Assembly (NCBI GenBank): GCA_002501205.1
Contig: DLRW01000045.1
Coordinates: forward strand, 1 to 18,595
Direction: 5' to 3'
DNA length: 18,595 bases
Source: Flavobacteriales bacterium UBA7878
Lineage (GTDB): Bacteria > Bacteroidota > Bacteroidia > Flavobacteriales > Schleiferiaceae
Each line of letters begins with the position of its first letter. Position 1 is the stretch's first letter. The notes beneath the pieces were generated by a model. That model worked only from the letters and a program-made list of their open reading frames with translations, did not search any database and had not been told where the DNA came from. Of the stretch, positions 1 through 8,609 are shown one piece after another. The position numbers and the translations under genes were made by a program.

Positions 1-362
1 GCGAAGAGCGCGACGGTCACTTAAAAAGCGATGACTTCTTTAATGCCGAGCAATTTCCAAAATTGACTTTCGTAGGAAAGGAAGTGAAGAATGTAGATGG
101 CGATGAATTTGAATTACATGGCGAAATGACCATTCGTGATGTGACCAAACCCATCGTATTGAATATTGAAGTAGGTGGAGTAGCAAAAGATCCCTGGGGC
201 AATTTAAAAGCCGGATTTTCTTTCAAAGGAAAGCTCAATCGCAAAGACTTTGGCTTGAAGTTTCACGTTGTGAATGAAGCTGGAAATCTTTTGGTTTCGG
301 ATGAAATCAAAATGGAGGGCGAAGTGCAATTAGCTGCGGTAGAAACTGCAGTGGAAGCCTAA
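1..362 (+). CDS. YceI-family protein, C-terminal part (5' truncated)
   Basis: The window opens inside this gene. The frame is open from base 3, giving 119 codons to the TAA stop, while YceI proteins are usually about 170-200 residues, so roughly the first third is missing. An ATG-less stretch at the left edge (RDGHLKSDDFF, then FPKLTFVGK) continues the family pattern, so the TTG at 63 is not the true start. Family features seen: the 'R-x-x-H-L-x-S-x-D-F-F' segment, 'GEMTIRDVTKPI', and 'LNRKDFGL' near the end. YceI proteins form a lipocalin-like beta-barrel that binds isoprenoid-type lipids, usually in the periplasm; whether this one is exported cannot be seen because the N-terminus is absent. 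A terminator follows within 35 bp, so it ends its transcription unit. Confidence 0.9.
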   Translation, partial: EERDGHLKSDDFFNAEQFPKLTFVGKEVKNVDGDEFELHGEMTIRDVTKPIVLNIEVGGVAKDPWGNLKAGFSFKGKLNRKDFGLKFHVVNEAGNLLVSDEIKMEGEVQLAAVETAVEA

Positions 363-394
363 GCCCGGTTTTTCTCTCAATTGGTTGTTGAAAG

Positions 395-421
395 CCCTGA
401 TCTGATGATCGGGGTTTTTTT
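395..421 (+). terminator. Rho-independent terminator after the YceI gene
   Basis: An 8-bp stem (CCCTGATC at 395-402 with GATCGGGG at 407-414, one T-G wobble) closes a TGAT loop and is followed by seven T residues at 415-421. It lies 33 bp after the YceI stop codon and separates that gene from the secreted-protein gene downstream. Confidence 0.8.
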
Positions 422-431
422 ATGCGGGATG

Positions 432-465
432 TTTTGGTAGAGCGGAGGGAGAGCAGGTATCTTCG
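432..465 (+). promoter_or_regulatory. Candidate Bacteroidota-type promoter for the secreted-protein gene
   Basis: TTTTG at 432-436 and TATCTTCG at 458-465 are separated by 21 bp. This resembles the Bacteroidota primary sigma-factor pattern (TTTG near -33, TAnnTTTG near -7), with one mismatch in the -7 box. Transcription would begin near 470, giving a leader of only about 20 nt before the ATG at 489. That argues against the in-frame TTG at 471 as the start. Confidence 0.5.
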
Positions 466-488
466 CCTGATTGTCAAATTTGCATTTT

Positions 489-2051
489 ATGAAAAACCTG
501 TATTTGCTCCTCATTAGTTTGTTACTTGCTCCAGGCCTTAAAAGTCAGGATAGTATCTCCACCGAAAGTCTTAAGATTGAAATGGCGCCAGTCTTTAAGG
601 TAAAGCGTCATACCGACTTTTTAGATTTTTGGGGCCGAAATTCTGAAAAGCATTATGCAATTAGGGTTCGCAATAAGCCTAAATTCAATTTTACCGGCAC
701 ACAGTATAGCATTGAAGAATACGACCGAAGTCTAAATTTACTAAGGGAAACCAAAGACCCATTTAACAGTGGCGACTTTGGTGGAAGCTGGCTTTATCCT
801 CGTCGCTTTTTGGCTTTAGGAATTACGGATAGCGATATCTATTTGTTCACACGAGGAGAAGGTTCTAAACCTAAATCCCACTCTGTGTATCGTCAAAAAA
901 TTGACCCATTTAGCTTGGGGATAAGTAAAAAGGTATGTGAGGAGTTTATCAGCATCCAGGATGATAATTTCGAGGAGCATAGCAATGGAGATTTTGTTTT
1001 CCGCAGTTCGGAAGATGAAAGCAAAAATGTATTTGTGTATTTCTATCCTAAGAGTTTCACTAGCTATCAGTTCAAAATCTTTGTCTTCGATCGAAACTGG
1101 AACCCGATTTATACTCGCCTGGAGACCTTGCCTTTGCGTTCAGATTTAGTAGCAATTAAGAGTCTTAAGATTAGTAATGAAGGTGAGGTCCATATGCTCT
1201 TAAAATCCTATAAGAAGAAAAGGGAGGAGTATATGAAGGGGCAGCCCAACTATAGTTTAAAGCTGCTTACTTGTAGAGATGGAGAATCAGAGCCTCTGGT
1301 TCAAAATGTACAACCCAAAGATTACCTCCTCCATAATCTGAGAATGGAAATGGCGCCCAATGGCGATTTAGTTATTGCGGCCACAGCAGTAGATATGCTT
1401 TCAGATGCGCCCCTTAAAATGTTTTGTTCACGATTGAGGCCAGCAAATGATTCAGTTATTTTCACTTCCTACGGAGAAATTCCTTTAGATTCTATAAAAA
1501 AGGATTTGGACTTAGGTGTAGAGTTTGTACCGGGGTATTCTGAGCCAGAAATTTGCTTTGCTGAAGACGGATCTGTCTATTGTCTTGCCGAAAGACGAAC
1601 AATAGTGAAATGGGATAAGAAAGATAGTAATGGTAATGTTATTCTAGGTGAATACGAATATCGAAACAAGTATTTTGGTGTTATTGTTTCGCATTTTACT
1701 CCCTCGGGGCTTGATGATTGGTCGAGGTTTATCTTTAAGGAACAACTTACCGGTGATGACCATGGTGCTAGTTCATCTTTCTATGCCCTAGCCTATCCAA
1801 ATGATTTACATCTCTTTTATGCTACTCTTGATGAGAGTCGGGCTATACAGCTTGGTTGGGGACTTAGTTTAATGATGCATTTACATTTTAAACCAGATGG
1901 TCAGCAAACAAAAGAAGTCATGTTTTACGCTAACGAAGTGAAGCGACAGCCTAAGTACAGATATGGTATTCGTCTTAGTAGAAATGAAGTTGTATTTCCT
2001 GTGAAAGGTCGTAAGAGAGCGGGATTGATCAGCATTAGCATCAAAGATTAA
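489..2051 (+). CDS. Secreted protein of unknown function
   Basis: I do not recognise a named family in this 520-residue protein. ATG 489 was chosen because it begins a typical signal peptide (MKN followed by a Leu-rich core, cleavage likely near residue 19 before Gln), while the in-frame TTG at 471 lies at the predicted transcription start. The mature part is rich in aromatic and charged residues. It has repeated short blocks of the type 'G-x-V-x-L/Y' separated by loops (for example NGDFVFRSS, EGEVHMLLKSY, NGDLVIAATA, DGSVYCLAERR), which suggests an all-beta, possibly propeller-like fold; this is inference from pattern only. There is no lipobox and no T9SS sorting tail, so it is probably periplasmic. 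It is followed after 28 bp by tex but has its own candidate promoter. Confidence 0.8.
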   Translation: MKNLYLLLISLLLAPGLKSQDSISTESLKIEMAPVFKVKRHTDFLDFWGRNSEKHYAIRVRNKPKFNFTGTQYSIEEYDRSLNLLRETKDPFNSGDFGGSWLYPRRFLALGITDSDIYLFTRGEGSKPKSHSVYRQKIDPFSLGISKKVCEEFISIQDDNFEEHSNGDFVFRSSEDESKNVFVYFYPKSFTSYQFKIFVFDRNWNPIYTRLETLPLRSDLVAIKSLKISNEGEVHMLLKSYKKKREEYMKGQPNYSLKLLTCRDGESEPLVQNVQPKDYLLHNLRMEMAPNGDLVIAATAVDMLSDAPLKMFCSRLRPANDSVIFTSYGEIPLDSIKKDLDLGVEFVPGYSEPEICFAEDGSVYCLAERRTIVKWDKKDSNGNVILGEYEYRNKYFGVIVSHFTPSGLDDWSRFIFKEQLTGDDHGASSSFYALAYPNDLHLFYATLDESRAIQLGWGLSLMMHLHFKPDGQQTKEVMFYANEVKRQPKYRYGIRLSRNEVVFPVKGRKRAGLISISIKD

Positions 2052-2079
2052 GCTCTTCTAAATTTAAATACTATTTAGT

Positions 2080-4209
2080 TTGAACTACAATACTTTCATC
2101 GTTCAAAAGCTCAGTCTTACTGAGAAGCAAGTAGCCAACACCTTAGCCCTCCTTTCTGAAGGAGCAACCATCCCATTTATTGCTCGTTACCGTAAGGAGC
2201 GCACAGGAAGTTTGGATGAGGTGCAAATCCAGGAAATTAAGGAACAACAAGCCTATTTCGAAAAAGTGGCAGCTCGTAAAGCCAGTATTCTCGAATCCAT
2301 AAAGGAACAGGGGAAATTGAGTGCAGAACTCGAAGCTCAGATTGAAGCTTGCTGGGATTTAAATGAGCTGGAAGATTTATATCTACCCTACAAACAAAAG
2401 CGTAAAACCCGAGCTTCAGTAGCCAGGGAAAAAGGCTTGGAGCCCTTGGCGGGAATGATCATGAAGCAGGATGCTCGCGACCCCGAATCCTTGGCTTTGA
2501 GTTTTGTGAAAGGGGAGGTACAAGATGTTGAAGAGGCCTTAGCAGGCGCTCGAGATATTATGGCGGAATGGATGAATGAAAGGCTTTCCGCACGAAATAG
2601 CTTGCGTCGAATTTTTGAAAGGGAGGCCCAAATTCAAGCTAAGCTGATTAAAGGGAAGGAAGAGGAAGCGGAGAAGTACCGAGATTATTTTGACTTTTCG
2701 GAAGCCTTGCGTCGTATTCCTGCTCACCGTCTCTTAGCTATTCGTCGGGCTGAAGGTGAAAAGCTTTTACGGGTAGGTATTGCTCCCGAAGAAGATCGAG
2801 CGCTCGATAGCCTCGCTCGCATATTTGTGAAAGGTCGTAATGCTTGCAGCGAACAAGTGGAATTGGCTCTGAAAGACAGCTATAAACGCTTGATGAAACC
2901 TTCCATCGAAACGGAATTTGCACAGGCATCCAAGTTGAAAGCAGATACAGAAGCCATAGCTGTTTTTGCAGAAAACCTACGGCAATTATTATTGAGCCCG
3001 CCATTGGGCCCCAAGCGCATTTTGGCTATCGATCCAGGATTTAGAACCGGCTGCAAGGTGGTTTGCATTGATGAGCAAGGCAGCCTTCTTCATAATGACA
3101 CTATTTACCCCCATCCGCCCCAGCGCGATATAGCTAAAGCCGCTGCTAAAATTGCCCATCTGGCCGAAGCCTATAAAATTGATGCCATCGCCATTGGGAA
3201 TGGTACGGCTGGTCGGGAAACCGAAGAGTTTGTAAGCAAGAAAGTACGCTTTAAATATCCGGTTCAGGCTTTTGTAGTTAATGAGGCAGGAGCCTCGATA
3301 TATTCGGCATCATCCATAGCTAGGGCAGAATTTCCCAATTACGATGTAACGGTGCGGGGAGCAGTGAGTATCGGTCGGCGATTGATGGATCCCCTCGCTG
3401 AATTGGTGAAAATTGACCCCAAGAGCATCGGGGTGGGGCAATACCAACACGATGTAGATCAAAATCAATTGAAAGCGGCTTTGGATCGGGTTGTAGAGCA
3501 AGTAGTAAATGCTGTAGGGTTAAACCTCAATACTGCCAGTAAGCACTTATTGGAATATGTTTCGGGCTTGGGACCCAAATTAGCGGAGAATATTGTGGTT
3601 TATCGTGAAGAGCATGGAGCCTTTAAATCCCGGGCCGCCTTATTAAAAGTGCCTAAATTAGGACCGAAAGCCTATGAACAGGCAGCGGGCTTTTTACGAA
3701 TCCCGGAAGCCGAAAATCCTCTGGATAATTCAGGTGTGCACCCGGAGTCTTATGCGATCGTAAAGCAAATAGCGAAGGATCTCAAAAAACCGATTCCTGA
3801 TTTAATCGGCCAAAAGGAATTATTGAAGGATCTTGACCTGAAACCTTATTGTTCGGAGGAGGTAGGTCTCCCAACTCTGGAGGATATTAAAAGCGAACTC
3901 TCCAAAGTGGGGCGGGATCCCAGAGGGGCAGCCAAGGTCTTTCAGTTTGATCCGCGCATTCGCAGCATAACCGATTTGCAGGAAGGAATGATATTGCCGG
4001 GCATCGTTAGCAATATCACCAATTTTGGCGCTTTTGTAGATGTAGGGGCAAAGCAGGATGGATTAGTGCACGTAAGCGAATTGGCAGATCGATTTATACG
4101 AGACCCCAATGAGGTGGTGCGCTTGCAAGAGCAGGTTCAGGTGAAAGTCATTTCGGTGGATGTGCCACGTAAAAGAGTTCAGCTTAGCTTGAAGCAGGCG
4201 CAGTCCTAG
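2080..4209 (+). CDS. tex: Tex, RNA-binding transcription accessory protein
   Basis: This 709-residue protein is a full-length Tex/Spt6-like factor, a cytoplasmic nucleic-acid-binding protein associated with transcription. Domains in order: an N-terminal helical region with the signature ATIPFIARYRKERTGSLDE (about 29-47); a YqgF/RNase H-like domain beginning RILAIDPGFRTG (about 313); helix-hairpin-helix segments around YVSGLGPKLAENIV and KVPKLGPKAYEQAAGFLRI (about 480-560); and a C-terminal S1 RNA-binding domain (about 631-706, with GIVSNITNFGAFVDVG and DGLVHVSEL). The start is the TTG at 2080: an in-frame TAA lies at 2065-2067, no ATG is available, and the first residues (MNYNTFIVQKLSLTEKQV) match the usual family N-terminus. 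Its last 26 bp overlap the 3' end of the convergent MFS gene. Confidence 0.96.
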   Translation: MNYNTFIVQKLSLTEKQVANTLALLSEGATIPFIARYRKERTGSLDEVQIQEIKEQQAYFEKVAARKASILESIKEQGKLSAELEAQIEACWDLNELEDLYLPYKQKRKTRASVAREKGLEPLAGMIMKQDARDPESLALSFVKGEVQDVEEALAGARDIMAEWMNERLSARNSLRRIFEREAQIQAKLIKGKEEEAEKYRDYFDFSEALRRIPAHRLLAIRRAEGEKLLRVGIAPEEDRALDSLARIFVKGRNACSEQVELALKDSYKRLMKPSIETEFAQASKLKADTEAIAVFAENLRQLLLSPPLGPKRILAIDPGFRTGCKVVCIDEQGSLLHNDTIYPHPPQRDIAKAAAKIAHLAEAYKIDAIAIGNGTAGRETEEFVSKKVRFKYPVQAFVVNEAGASIYSASSIARAEFPNYDVTVRGAVSIGRRLMDPLAELVKIDPKSIGVGQYQHDVDQNQLKAALDRVVEQVVNAVGLNLNTASKHLLEYVSGLGPKLAENIVVYREEHGAFKSRAALLKVPKLGPKAYEQAAGFLRIPEAENPLDNSGVHPESYAIVKQIAKDLKKPIPDLIGQKELLKDLDLKPYCSEEVGLPTLEDIKSELSKVGRDPRGAAKVFQFDPRIRSITDLQEGMILPGIVSNITNFGAFVDVGAKQDGLVHVSELADRFIRDPNEVVRLQEQVQVKVISVDVPRKRVQLSLKQAQS

Positions 4210-5443
4210 CTACTTTGCGATATTCCCTTTTCCAGGCTTGGGAAAGGATGATTCCGAGGATCATAATTAGGCCTAAACTTAGGAAGAGGTTTTGGTGTCC
4301 GATGGGCCCTGAATTCGATTCCAGGATCCATCCCATAAAAGGACTCATGAAAACATCCGGCAGATATCCGAGCACGGAGAGTATTCCAATGGCGGTGCCA
4401 CTGAGGCGTCGGTCTATTTGATTTTCCCGCATTAAAGAGAAATAAATGCCGCGTAAGGCATAGATGCCACTGAGGCTCGAACCTAAAAAGATCAATCCAA
4501 AAGCAGTCATTTCCTGTCCGGGGAACCAAGCCAGAGCCAGGGCCCCTAAAGCACTGATTCCAAAACTGAAGCTTAGAATTTTAGCAGTGGAAATTCGATC
4601 CACCAGGAAACCGGCGGTAATGGCAGTGATGGGCCTTAGATAAAAAGTGTAACTGCTGAGCAAAACGGCATCCTCTTCGGAGAGGCCCCAGACCTCATGA
4701 CCAAAAAGGGAAACGTCGTCGGTTATTTTATAGCCGCAATAAGCACAAAAAAGAATCAGGGCTTGCAGCCAAAGGCGCTTAAGGCGAATGAGTTCCTTTA
4801 GCCCTTTCATGGAGTGATTCAAGTCCATTTGAACCTCTCTTTTTGGCAGGATAAACCAAACATAGATGGCTACCAGAATCAGGTAAAGAGAGGCGCTTTG
4901 CAATACATAGCGATAGGCTATATGACGGCTTTCAATCACCTGACTGGATTGGTCTTGAAAGTAAAAAGCAAAAAGCGCAACGGCCAGACTCGACCAAATG
5001 GCGGCGCTTAGTCCACGACCTCCTTCTACCCAACCAAAGGCTTTGCCCACATTTTCGGGGTCCACCAAAATGCGGGTGCTTTTCATTAAAGCAGCCCAAA
5101 AGAGTAAGATAGTGGAGAAGCCCCAAAAGGTGTAGGCTATCAAAAGGGCGGTATAATTGGGCCACCAGCTTATTATAAATCCTCCCAAGGCAGTAAGGCC
5201 TAAGGCAATGGCCATTAATTTTCGCGCGGAAAATAAATCCGCCAAAGGCCCGCCAAAAAAATAAGAAACCACCGCTACCAAGCCATAAAGGGAGAAGCAA
5301 TAACCTAATTCCAGATTATCAATTTGATACACCTCTAATAAGGTGGTTCTAAAAACCCGCGGTACCATAAAGGGTAGCAGGAAGATGGCTTCACCTGCCA
5401 GGATAAGTGCTAAGTACTGCGAAAATGTTTTCAGCCGATTCAC
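4184..5443 (-). CDS. MFS transporter, substrate unknown
   Basis: A 419-residue inner-membrane protein with about twelve hydrophobic segments in two halves joined by a charged cytoplasmic loop (about 200-225, LPKREVQMDLNHSMKGLKEL). The loop between helices 2 and 3 carries the MFS pattern GGPLADLFSARKLM (G-x-x-x-D-x-x-x-x-R-K), with a weaker counterpart GFLVDRISTAKIL in the second half. It therefore belongs to the Major Facilitator Superfamily; the overall look recalls the uncharacterised YihN/YqcE-like group, but I cannot name a substrate. The start is a GTG at 5443-5441 that overlaps the TGA of the upstream hydrolase gene in a 4-base GTGA junction, so the two genes are probably translationally coupled. 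Its 3' end overlaps tex by 26 bp, and I see no terminator of its own. Confidence 0.92.
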   Translation of the reverse strand: MNRLKTFSQYLALILAGEAIFLLPFMVPRVFRTTLLEVYQIDNLELGYCFSLYGLVAVVSYFFGGPLADLFSARKLMAIALGLTALGGFIISWWPNYTALLIAYTFWGFSTILLFWAALMKSTRILVDPENVGKAFGWVEGGRGLSAAIWSSLAVALFAFYFQDQSSQVIESRHIAYRYVLQSASLYLILVAIYVWFILPKREVQMDLNHSMKGLKELIRLKRLWLQALILFCAYCGYKITDDVSLFGHEVWGLSEEDAVLLSSYTFYLRPITAITAGFLVDRISTAKILSFSFGISALGALALAWFPGQEMTAFGLIFLGSSLSGIYALRGIYFSLMRENQIDRRLSGTAIGILSVLGYLPDVFMSPFMGWILESNSGPIGHQNLFLSLGLIMILGIILSQAWKREYRKVARTAPASS

Positions 5444-7689
5444 TGAATCAGCAACTTGATGATTTGCTCCTGACCCTCCTGTTCAATTCGCAAATAGTAC
5501 AATCCTTTGGCAAGGGATGTTTTAAGCCTGATGTCTGTTTCAAGGCCCTGACCTTCAGATAAAAGCTTGCCGTTGGTGTTCATCAGCTTCCAGCTAAAAG
5601 CTGCTTTGCCAGGATTGGAAATATGGAACTGCCCTTGATTTGGATTGGGGTATAGCGTGAAGCCTAAACCCTTGGCTTCTTCTAATCCGGACCAGGGTAA
5701 AAATTGCACCGCTAGAGTATCCGAATGCATGCATCCTAAGCTATCAATGGCGCTTAAAATAAATTGCTTAAGCGTGTTTTCATAGCTAAAAGAAGGAATA
5801 AATAGTGAATCTGCAGTGGAGCCATCGTTCCAAACGGGATTACTAAATCCAGGTGGGAGATATAGGATTAGGTCAACTCCAGGGCTATGGTTGAAATCTA
5901 AGCCTAAATCTAAAATGGCAGGACTAGGTTTAGGAATAATAGTATCTACTGTACTCTGACATTGCCCATCGGCTTTAAAACCATAATGGTAATAGAATTG
6001 GGCTCGGATAGCCCGGGGATGATAAATGGTTCCGAAGGTATGCTGAATGCCACTACCGGCTTGCACACTTAATCCTGCCCCTTGATACAGCTGCATGCTG
6101 CCCGCACTTTGGTAGGCCAATCTCTGATTGCTGTTTTCCAGGTAGAGGTAGCAACCCAGGGTGTCGCCGGGATTTAAAATTAGGCTGCCGAAGTTTAAGA
6201 CATAACTGCTGTCTTCCAGAGCCCCATAAATACTGTCTGAGATAGAAGCCAACCAGGAGGCCGCGGTGTTTTCATGTCCTTGATAAGATCCTAACCGGGT
6301 GCGTAGGTTCACTTGCATATCACCAGAAGTACCGGCTACAAATTGAATACTATCCAGACTTACGGTATCAGAACCGGCAATAAGATTAAACATGCAGCCA
6401 TTCCATTTGATATTGGAGCCTTGCGCTGAGCTGAGTGATTCTATATAGTAAAAGGGCCCCTGGTAACTTTGTAAAAACAGACTATCGCCCAAGGTAGGAC
6501 TCCAATACAGGCTATCCCCTTGATTTAAGAGCTGACTTAATCCGGCATCGCTAAACCAGGTCAATTGATCGCCGCTATGGCTGGGTCTAATCCACATACT
6601 ATCGCCCTCGCAGTAAAAGGGATCATTGCCAGTGATTTGGGGACCGGCTTCACTTTGGACTTCAATACTGCTGCTGATATTATTGAAGCTATTGCTGTCT
6701 TCACTACATATAATGCGGCTGTGTAATTGCCAATGCTGTTGTTGATTGCTGTTTAAGTTGAATTGCACCTGAGCATAGGAACAGCCTGAAATTTGATTGA
6801 GATTTTGACGTAGCGTATCTCGAATACCGCTGTTGAGGTCTAATCGAATGAGTTCTACTATTGCGGTTGATTGCAGGCTATCGCTGCGAAGATTGGCTAA
6901 TTGGATTTCAATAATGCTATTGGGACTGCCACAGGGCGAAGGATTGGTCCAAAGGGGAGGAGATACTTGTAAATCAAGACCTGGAACACTGGAAACCAAG
7001 CTGTCGGGTAGGGCCTCTGCTAAAACCTCCTGCCATAGAAGGCGATGGCCAGCATCATTAACATGGGTACCGTCGCCAGAATTATACTGCGCCAATATGG
7101 TATTTTGACTGTTGGCTAAACCCGTCCAGAAATCTATGGCTCGGGGGCCAAAATAGCTTAGAATGGAATCCCGGACATCTAATTGAATCTGAATTTGACT
7201 GGTACTAAAGTTTCGGGGTTGAGTGGTACATACCCAGAGCGGTACATTTTGACTGGCGGCCAGGCTATCGATATGAATGAAATTCGTCATTTGCTCATTG
7301 AGCCCGGTTCCGATCGCAGCATCATTGGAAGGTAGGTTTATGATGATGGCATCGGGATTTTGGCGCAGAGCATGACTGATATTCCTGAGGGTATCTGGAT
7401 TGGGGCGACCCGAAGGTGGGGTAAAATAATCTGGCATCAGGCGCCAGGTATTATATCCGCCCTGAGCGAGATTAATTACTTGATTGGCCGGGTTCAGGGC
7501 CTGCATGCTCCGGCGGTAGCGATTTACCCAAGCCGAATCCGGAGTACTGGCGCCAGAGCCCGCTGCGGTGGAAGAGCCTATTACGATAATAGTAAGGGTG
7601 TCATTAGCTAAGCAAGCCGAGTTTTGGGCCTTGAGAAAAGTGAAGCTTAAAAAGAAGAGGAAAAGGTAGAGGGCTTTGTTTGGTTTCAT
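5440..7689 (-). CDS. T9SS-exported SGNH/GDSL-type hydrolase, multidomain
   Basis: A 749-residue secreted enzyme. A signal peptide (residues 1-21, MKPNKALYLFLFFLSFTFLKA) precedes an SGNH hydrolase domain (about 30-235). Block I is GSST with candidate nucleophile Ser40, block II has the glycine in LAQGGYNTWR (74-83), block III the Asn in LPSND (119-123), and block V is DGTHVNDAGH (206-215), with Asp206 and His209 completing the triad. The family cleaves ester bonds in lipids or carbohydrate acetates; the substrate here is unknown. The middle (about 240-660) is Ser/Asn-rich and beta-like, probably Ig-like or adhesion modules. The end (about 678-749, LYPNPNQGQFHIS ... GLYYLRIE ... IIKLLIQ) is a type A T9SS C-terminal sorting domain, implying export to the cell surface or medium. 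It is first in an operon with the MFS gene. Confidence 0.93.
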   Translation of the reverse strand: MKPNKALYLFLFFLSFTFLKAQNSACLANDTLTIIVIGSSTAAGSGASTPDSAWVNRYRRSMQALNPANQVINLAQGGYNTWRLMPDYFTPPSGRPNPDTLRNISHALRQNPDAIIINLPSNDAAIGTGLNEQMTNFIHIDSLAASQNVPLWVCTTQPRNFSTSQIQIQLDVRDSILSYFGPRAIDFWTGLANSQNTILAQYNSGDGTHVNDAGHRLLWQEVLAEALPDSLVSSVPGLDLQVSPPLWTNPSPCGSPNSIIEIQLANLRSDSLQSTAIVELIRLDLNSGIRDTLRQNLNQISGCSYAQVQFNLNSNQQQHWQLHSRIICSEDSNSFNNISSSIEVQSEAGPQITGNDPFYCEGDSMWIRPSHSGDQLTWFSDAGLSQLLNQGDSLYWSPTLGDSLFLQSYQGPFYYIESLSSAQGSNIKWNGCMFNLIAGSDTVSLDSIQFVAGTSGDMQVNLRTRLGSYQGHENTAASWLASISDSIYGALEDSSYVLNFGSLILNPGDTLGCYLYLENSNQRLAYQSAGSMQLYQGAGLSVQAGSGIQHTFGTIYHPRAIRAQFYYHYGFKADGQCQSTVDTIIPKPSPAILDLGLDFNHSPGVDLILYLPPGFSNPVWNDGSTADSLFIPSFSYENTLKQFILSAIDSLGCMHSDTLAVQFLPWSGLEEAKGLGFTLYPNPNQGQFHISNPGKAAFSWKLMNTNGKLLSEGQGLETDIRLKTSLAKGLYYLRIEQEGQEQIIKLLIQ

Positions 7690-7793
7690 GAAATAAAGCT
7701 ACTAAACAACACTCTCATTAAATCAGGAAACAATCTATTTTACGCATCCAAGACTGTGAATAGCTCGATCATTAATTTTTTATTTGAAAAAGC

Positions 7794-7824
7794 TTGTGGG
7801 TAAATAAAATGTTTTATTCATTTG
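7794..7824 (+). promoter_or_regulatory. Candidate promoter of the TPR/tRNA-like RNA/SPFH cassette
   Basis: TTG at 7794-7796 and TTCATTTG at 7817-7824 are 20 bp apart, matching the Bacteroidota -33/-7 layout with one mismatch in the TAnnTTTG box. The surrounding DNA is very AT-rich. Transcription would start near 7830 and produce a leader of about 200 nt before the TPR gene. It is the best promoter-like pair I found in the 341-bp divergent gap between the hydrolase and TPR genes (7690-8030). Confidence 0.35.
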
Positions 7825-7829
7825 CATCG

Positions 7830-8003
7830 CAAAACAAAATAAAGCGAGCGATATGCAGTGTATGAACCATAAATACGGAATTGATCCAGAATTTAGCCGA
7901 CAGGGGCTGAGAGAGAAGTAGGTTTTTTTATGCAAAGCTATTCGCTCCCGGTTCCTCTATAGGACCGGGATTTTTTTTGCTCTAAGGAGTGGTCCCGGTC
8001 TGG
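7830..8003 (+). promoter_or_regulatory. Long leader with possible terminator/antiterminator switch
   Basis: Between the candidate promoter and the TPR start codon the DNA has no convincing ORF but several complementary segments. Segment A (TCCCGGT, 7946-7952) pairs with B (ACCGGGA, 7964-7970) to make a terminator. Segment C (TCCCGGTC, 7993-8000) is a perfect complement of GACCGGGA at 7963-7970 and would disrupt the terminator. A GCATCGC...GCGATATGC hairpin near the 5' end can also form. Either this is a small RNA ending at 7978, or an attenuator that decides whether the downstream cassette is transcribed. I recognise no known riboswitch class here. Confidence 0.4.
7946..7978 (+). terminator. 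Rho-independent terminator in the TPR-gene leader
   Basis: The stem is TCCCGGT (7946-7952) with ACCGGGA (7964-7970), extended by CC/GG across a single-T bulge, closing a short loop (7956-7961) and followed by eight T residues (7971-7978). It lies 52 bp upstream of the TPR start codon, in the sense orientation, so it would end transcription before the gene unless bypassed. Confidence 0.65.
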
Positions 8004-8030
8004 ATTTGCCAACCTTAAAGCAAAAAGAAA

Positions 8031-8543
8031 ATGTCAACTCAATTAGTAACATCTTATTATTTAAAGGCTTACGATGCTTATCCTTTTGATCTGGCAGAAA
8101 CAGAGGAGCAGCTCAATTATGCCCTGGCCTACGATCCGGAGCATATACCCAGTCTTTGCTTAAAGTCTCAATACTATCTCCACATGCTAAATTGGCCAAA
8201 AGAGGCCAAGGATGCAGCCGAACAAGCGATGGCAATTGATCCTGAAAATGCTTGTGCCGCAGCAGCGCTAATGGATAGTTTGATTGCGCTTCAATTATAT
8301 TCTGAAGCTCTCAATTTGTTGAATTATATTACCAGTAAATCATTGTTTAAACCTTTGTATACTTATTGGTATATGTTTAAAATAATGGAGCTAAAAGGAT
8401 GTTTGAAAATTTCTATTAATTATTGTAAAATGCTATTGCAATATGTGGAAAACGAGGCTCAACAAAATGCGATTGATTTAAGCCTTAAGCGACTCAAAAT
8501 GAAACAGAAAGCCAAGGTGAAGGCCAAGGCTTCTAAGGCCTGA
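8031..8543 (+). CDS. Small TPR-repeat protein with a basic C-terminal tail
   Basis: A 170-residue cytoplasmic protein with no signal peptide or membrane segment. About residues 17-110 form TPR-like helical pairs: ALAYDPEHIPSLCLKSQYY, then AKDAAEQAMAIDPENACAAAALMDSLIAL, then YSEALNLLNYI. TPRs are protein-protein interaction scaffolds. The last 20 residues are strongly Lys-rich (KRLKMKQKAKVKAKASKA), which could contact RNA or another acidic partner; that is inference. ATG 8031 is the first plausible start, and a purine-rich AAAAAGAAA stretch precedes it. It lies between the switch-like leader and the tRNA-like RNA region, 520 bp ahead of the SPFH gene on the same strand, with no terminator I can see in between. 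I know of no experimentally assigned function for this protein. Confidence 0.85.
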   Translation: MSTQLVTSYYLKAYDAYPFDLAETEEQLNYALAYDPEHIPSLCLKSQYYLHMLNWPKEAKDAAEQAMAIDPENACAAAALMDSLIALQLYSEALNLLNYITSKSLFKPLYTYWYMFKIMELKGCLKISINYCKMLLQYVENEAQQNAIDLSLKRLKMKQKAKVKAKASKA

Positions 8544-8609
8544 AAATTTCATTTAAACTTATTTAAAATACGGTTTGTTCTGCCGAAGATCTATATGGGT
8601 GTCTCTGTA

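Noticed and set aside
471..488. TTG 471 as start of the secreted protein
   Set aside because: It would add six residues ahead of a good signal peptide and lies at the predicted transcription start; ATG 489 fits better.
6833..7611. Plus-strand ORFs opposite the SGNH hydrolase gene
   Set aside because: The minus-strand frame encodes a complete hydrolase with catalytic motifs; the opposite-strand frames show no family features.
7830..7978. 6S RNA, TPP riboswitch or SRP RNA in the TPR leader
   Set aside because: A GGGGCTGAGAG stretch recalls the TPP element, but its partner segments are absent; no long bulged helix (6S) or SRP tetraloop domain is seen.
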